Shown here: piece after piece, positions 5,368-5,831 of the stretch | Layout: the number at the start of each line of letters is the position of its first letter | Numbering within the stretch: the first letter of the stretch is position 1 | NCBI GenBank assembly: GCA_030597435.1 | Contig: JAUVRV010000203.1 | Coordinates: forward strand, 1-5,831 | DNA: 5,831 bases | Direction: 5' to 3' | Source: Gemmatimonadales bacterium | GTDB lineage: Bacteria > Gemmatimonadota > Gemmatimonadetes > Gemmatimonadales > GWC2-71-9 | The notes under the pieces: generated by a model | Databases searched by the model: none | Told to the model about the DNA's origin: nothing | Seen by the model: the letters and a program-made list of their open reading frames with translations, nothing else | Translations under genes and position numbers: made by a program

Positions 5368-5831
5368 ATGGACGTCTCGCAGAGCACTCGGAACAAACCC
5401 AGAACTGGGAGGACCGCCGTCTTGGTTGGCAATCCCAATGTGGGCAAGAGTGTCCTGTTCAAGAACCTCACCGACCGGTATGTAACCGTCTCCAACTTTC
5501 CGGGCACGACCGTCGAAATCGTCCAAGCTCGAGCCAACTTCGACGGTCATGAGGTTGCTGTCGTCGATACACCGGGTCTCAATGATCTGTCGCAGCGCAG
5601 TGACGATGCGCGCGTGACCCGTGACGTGCTCGACCAATACGACGACACCACGATTGTCCAGGTTGCCGATGCCAAGAACCTGCGGCGTGCCCTGTTGCTG
5701 ACATTGCAGCTGGCCAAGTTGAAGCGGCCGACGGTGTTGGTGCTCAACATGATGGATGAGTTGGAGGAGCGCGGCGGCAAGATAGATAAAGAGCGGTTGA
5801 GTCAGATCCTGGGAGTTCCGGTAGTCATGAC
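5368..5831 (+). CDS. feoB: FeoB-type ferrous iron transporter, N-terminal GTPase part (runs off the right edge)
   Basis: The first 154 codons are visible. They encode a G domain with the FeoB pattern: G1 GNPNVGKS (21-28), G2/switch I SNFPGTTVE (42-50), G3 VVDTPG (65-70) and G4 NMMD (127-130). The reading stops at LGVPVVM, just where the G5 motif should follow. FeoB is an inner-membrane protein that moves Fe2+ into the cytoplasm, with its G domain at the N-terminus; the membrane part would lie beyond the edge. The VTVSNFPGTTVE switch is the variant seen in many non-enterobacterial FeoB proteins. ATG 5368 is the only usable start after an in-frame stop at 5323-5325; its ribosome site is weak. 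FeoA is not encoded upstream. A stand-alone FeoB-like GTPase cannot be excluded without the rest. Confidence 0.85.
   Translation, partial: MDVSQSTRNKPRTGRTAVLVGNPNVGKSVLFKNLTDRYVTVSNFPGTTVEIVQARANFDGHEVAVVDTPGLNDLSQRSDDARVTRDVLDQYDDTTIVQVADAKNLRRALLLTLQLAKLKRPTVLVLNMMDELEERGGKIDKERLSQILGVPVVM

Noticed and set aside
5353..5637. 94-residue minus-strand open frame opposite feoB
   Set aside because: It is antisense to four intact GTPase motifs and has no recognisable content.

Overview
The window appears to come from a Gram-negative-type bacterium of moderately high GC content. The evidence is an exported enzyme with an N-terminal signal peptide, a large polytopic membrane protein, and a mixture of clear and absent Shine-Dalgarno sites. 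The phylum cannot be fixed from the sequence. The gene style (membrane protein with a spermidine-synthase-like domain, exported isoaspartyl methyltransferase, EutB-like dehydratase) would fit an uncultured environmental lineage such as Gemmatimonadota, but that is a guess. Nothing indicates phage, plasmid, CRISPR, insertion sequence or RNA genes.

Layout. From about 5100 down to 1, all genes lie on the minus strand, closely packed and probably co-transcribed in whole or part. In order of transcription they are: a 95-residue MTH1187/YqgV-type thiamine-binding protein (5100-4813); a protein-L-isoaspartate O-methyltransferase with a signal peptide (4747-4031); an 802-residue membrane protein with a soluble Rossmann-type, spermidine-synthase-like domain between two membrane halves (4025-1617); a short remnant that reads like the frameshifted C-terminus of an amidohydrolase (1618-1495); a 91-residue one-helix membrane protein with a coiled coil (1476-1201); a PLP-dependent threonine dehydratase/EutB-like enzyme (1164-151); and the first 51 codons of a DUF971 zinc-motif protein (154-1), joined to the dehydratase by an ATGA overlap. 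On the plus strand, a FeoB-type ferrous iron transporter starts at 5368 and runs off the right edge.

The divergent gap (5101-5367) is AT-rich on its feoB side. It holds a perfect 6-bp dyad (5211-5227) that is a candidate operator, but no convincing promoter could be assigned.

The most interesting point is the pair of S-adenosylmethionine-fold proteins 5 bases apart. The methyltransferase has a signal peptide. The positive-inside rule applied to the membrane protein gives 7 helices before and 7 after its soluble domain, which places that domain outside the cytoplasm too. This suggests an extracytoplasmic SAM-fold or protein-repair module, or a membrane partner for the exported methyltransferase. 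This is an inference from sequence and needs testing.
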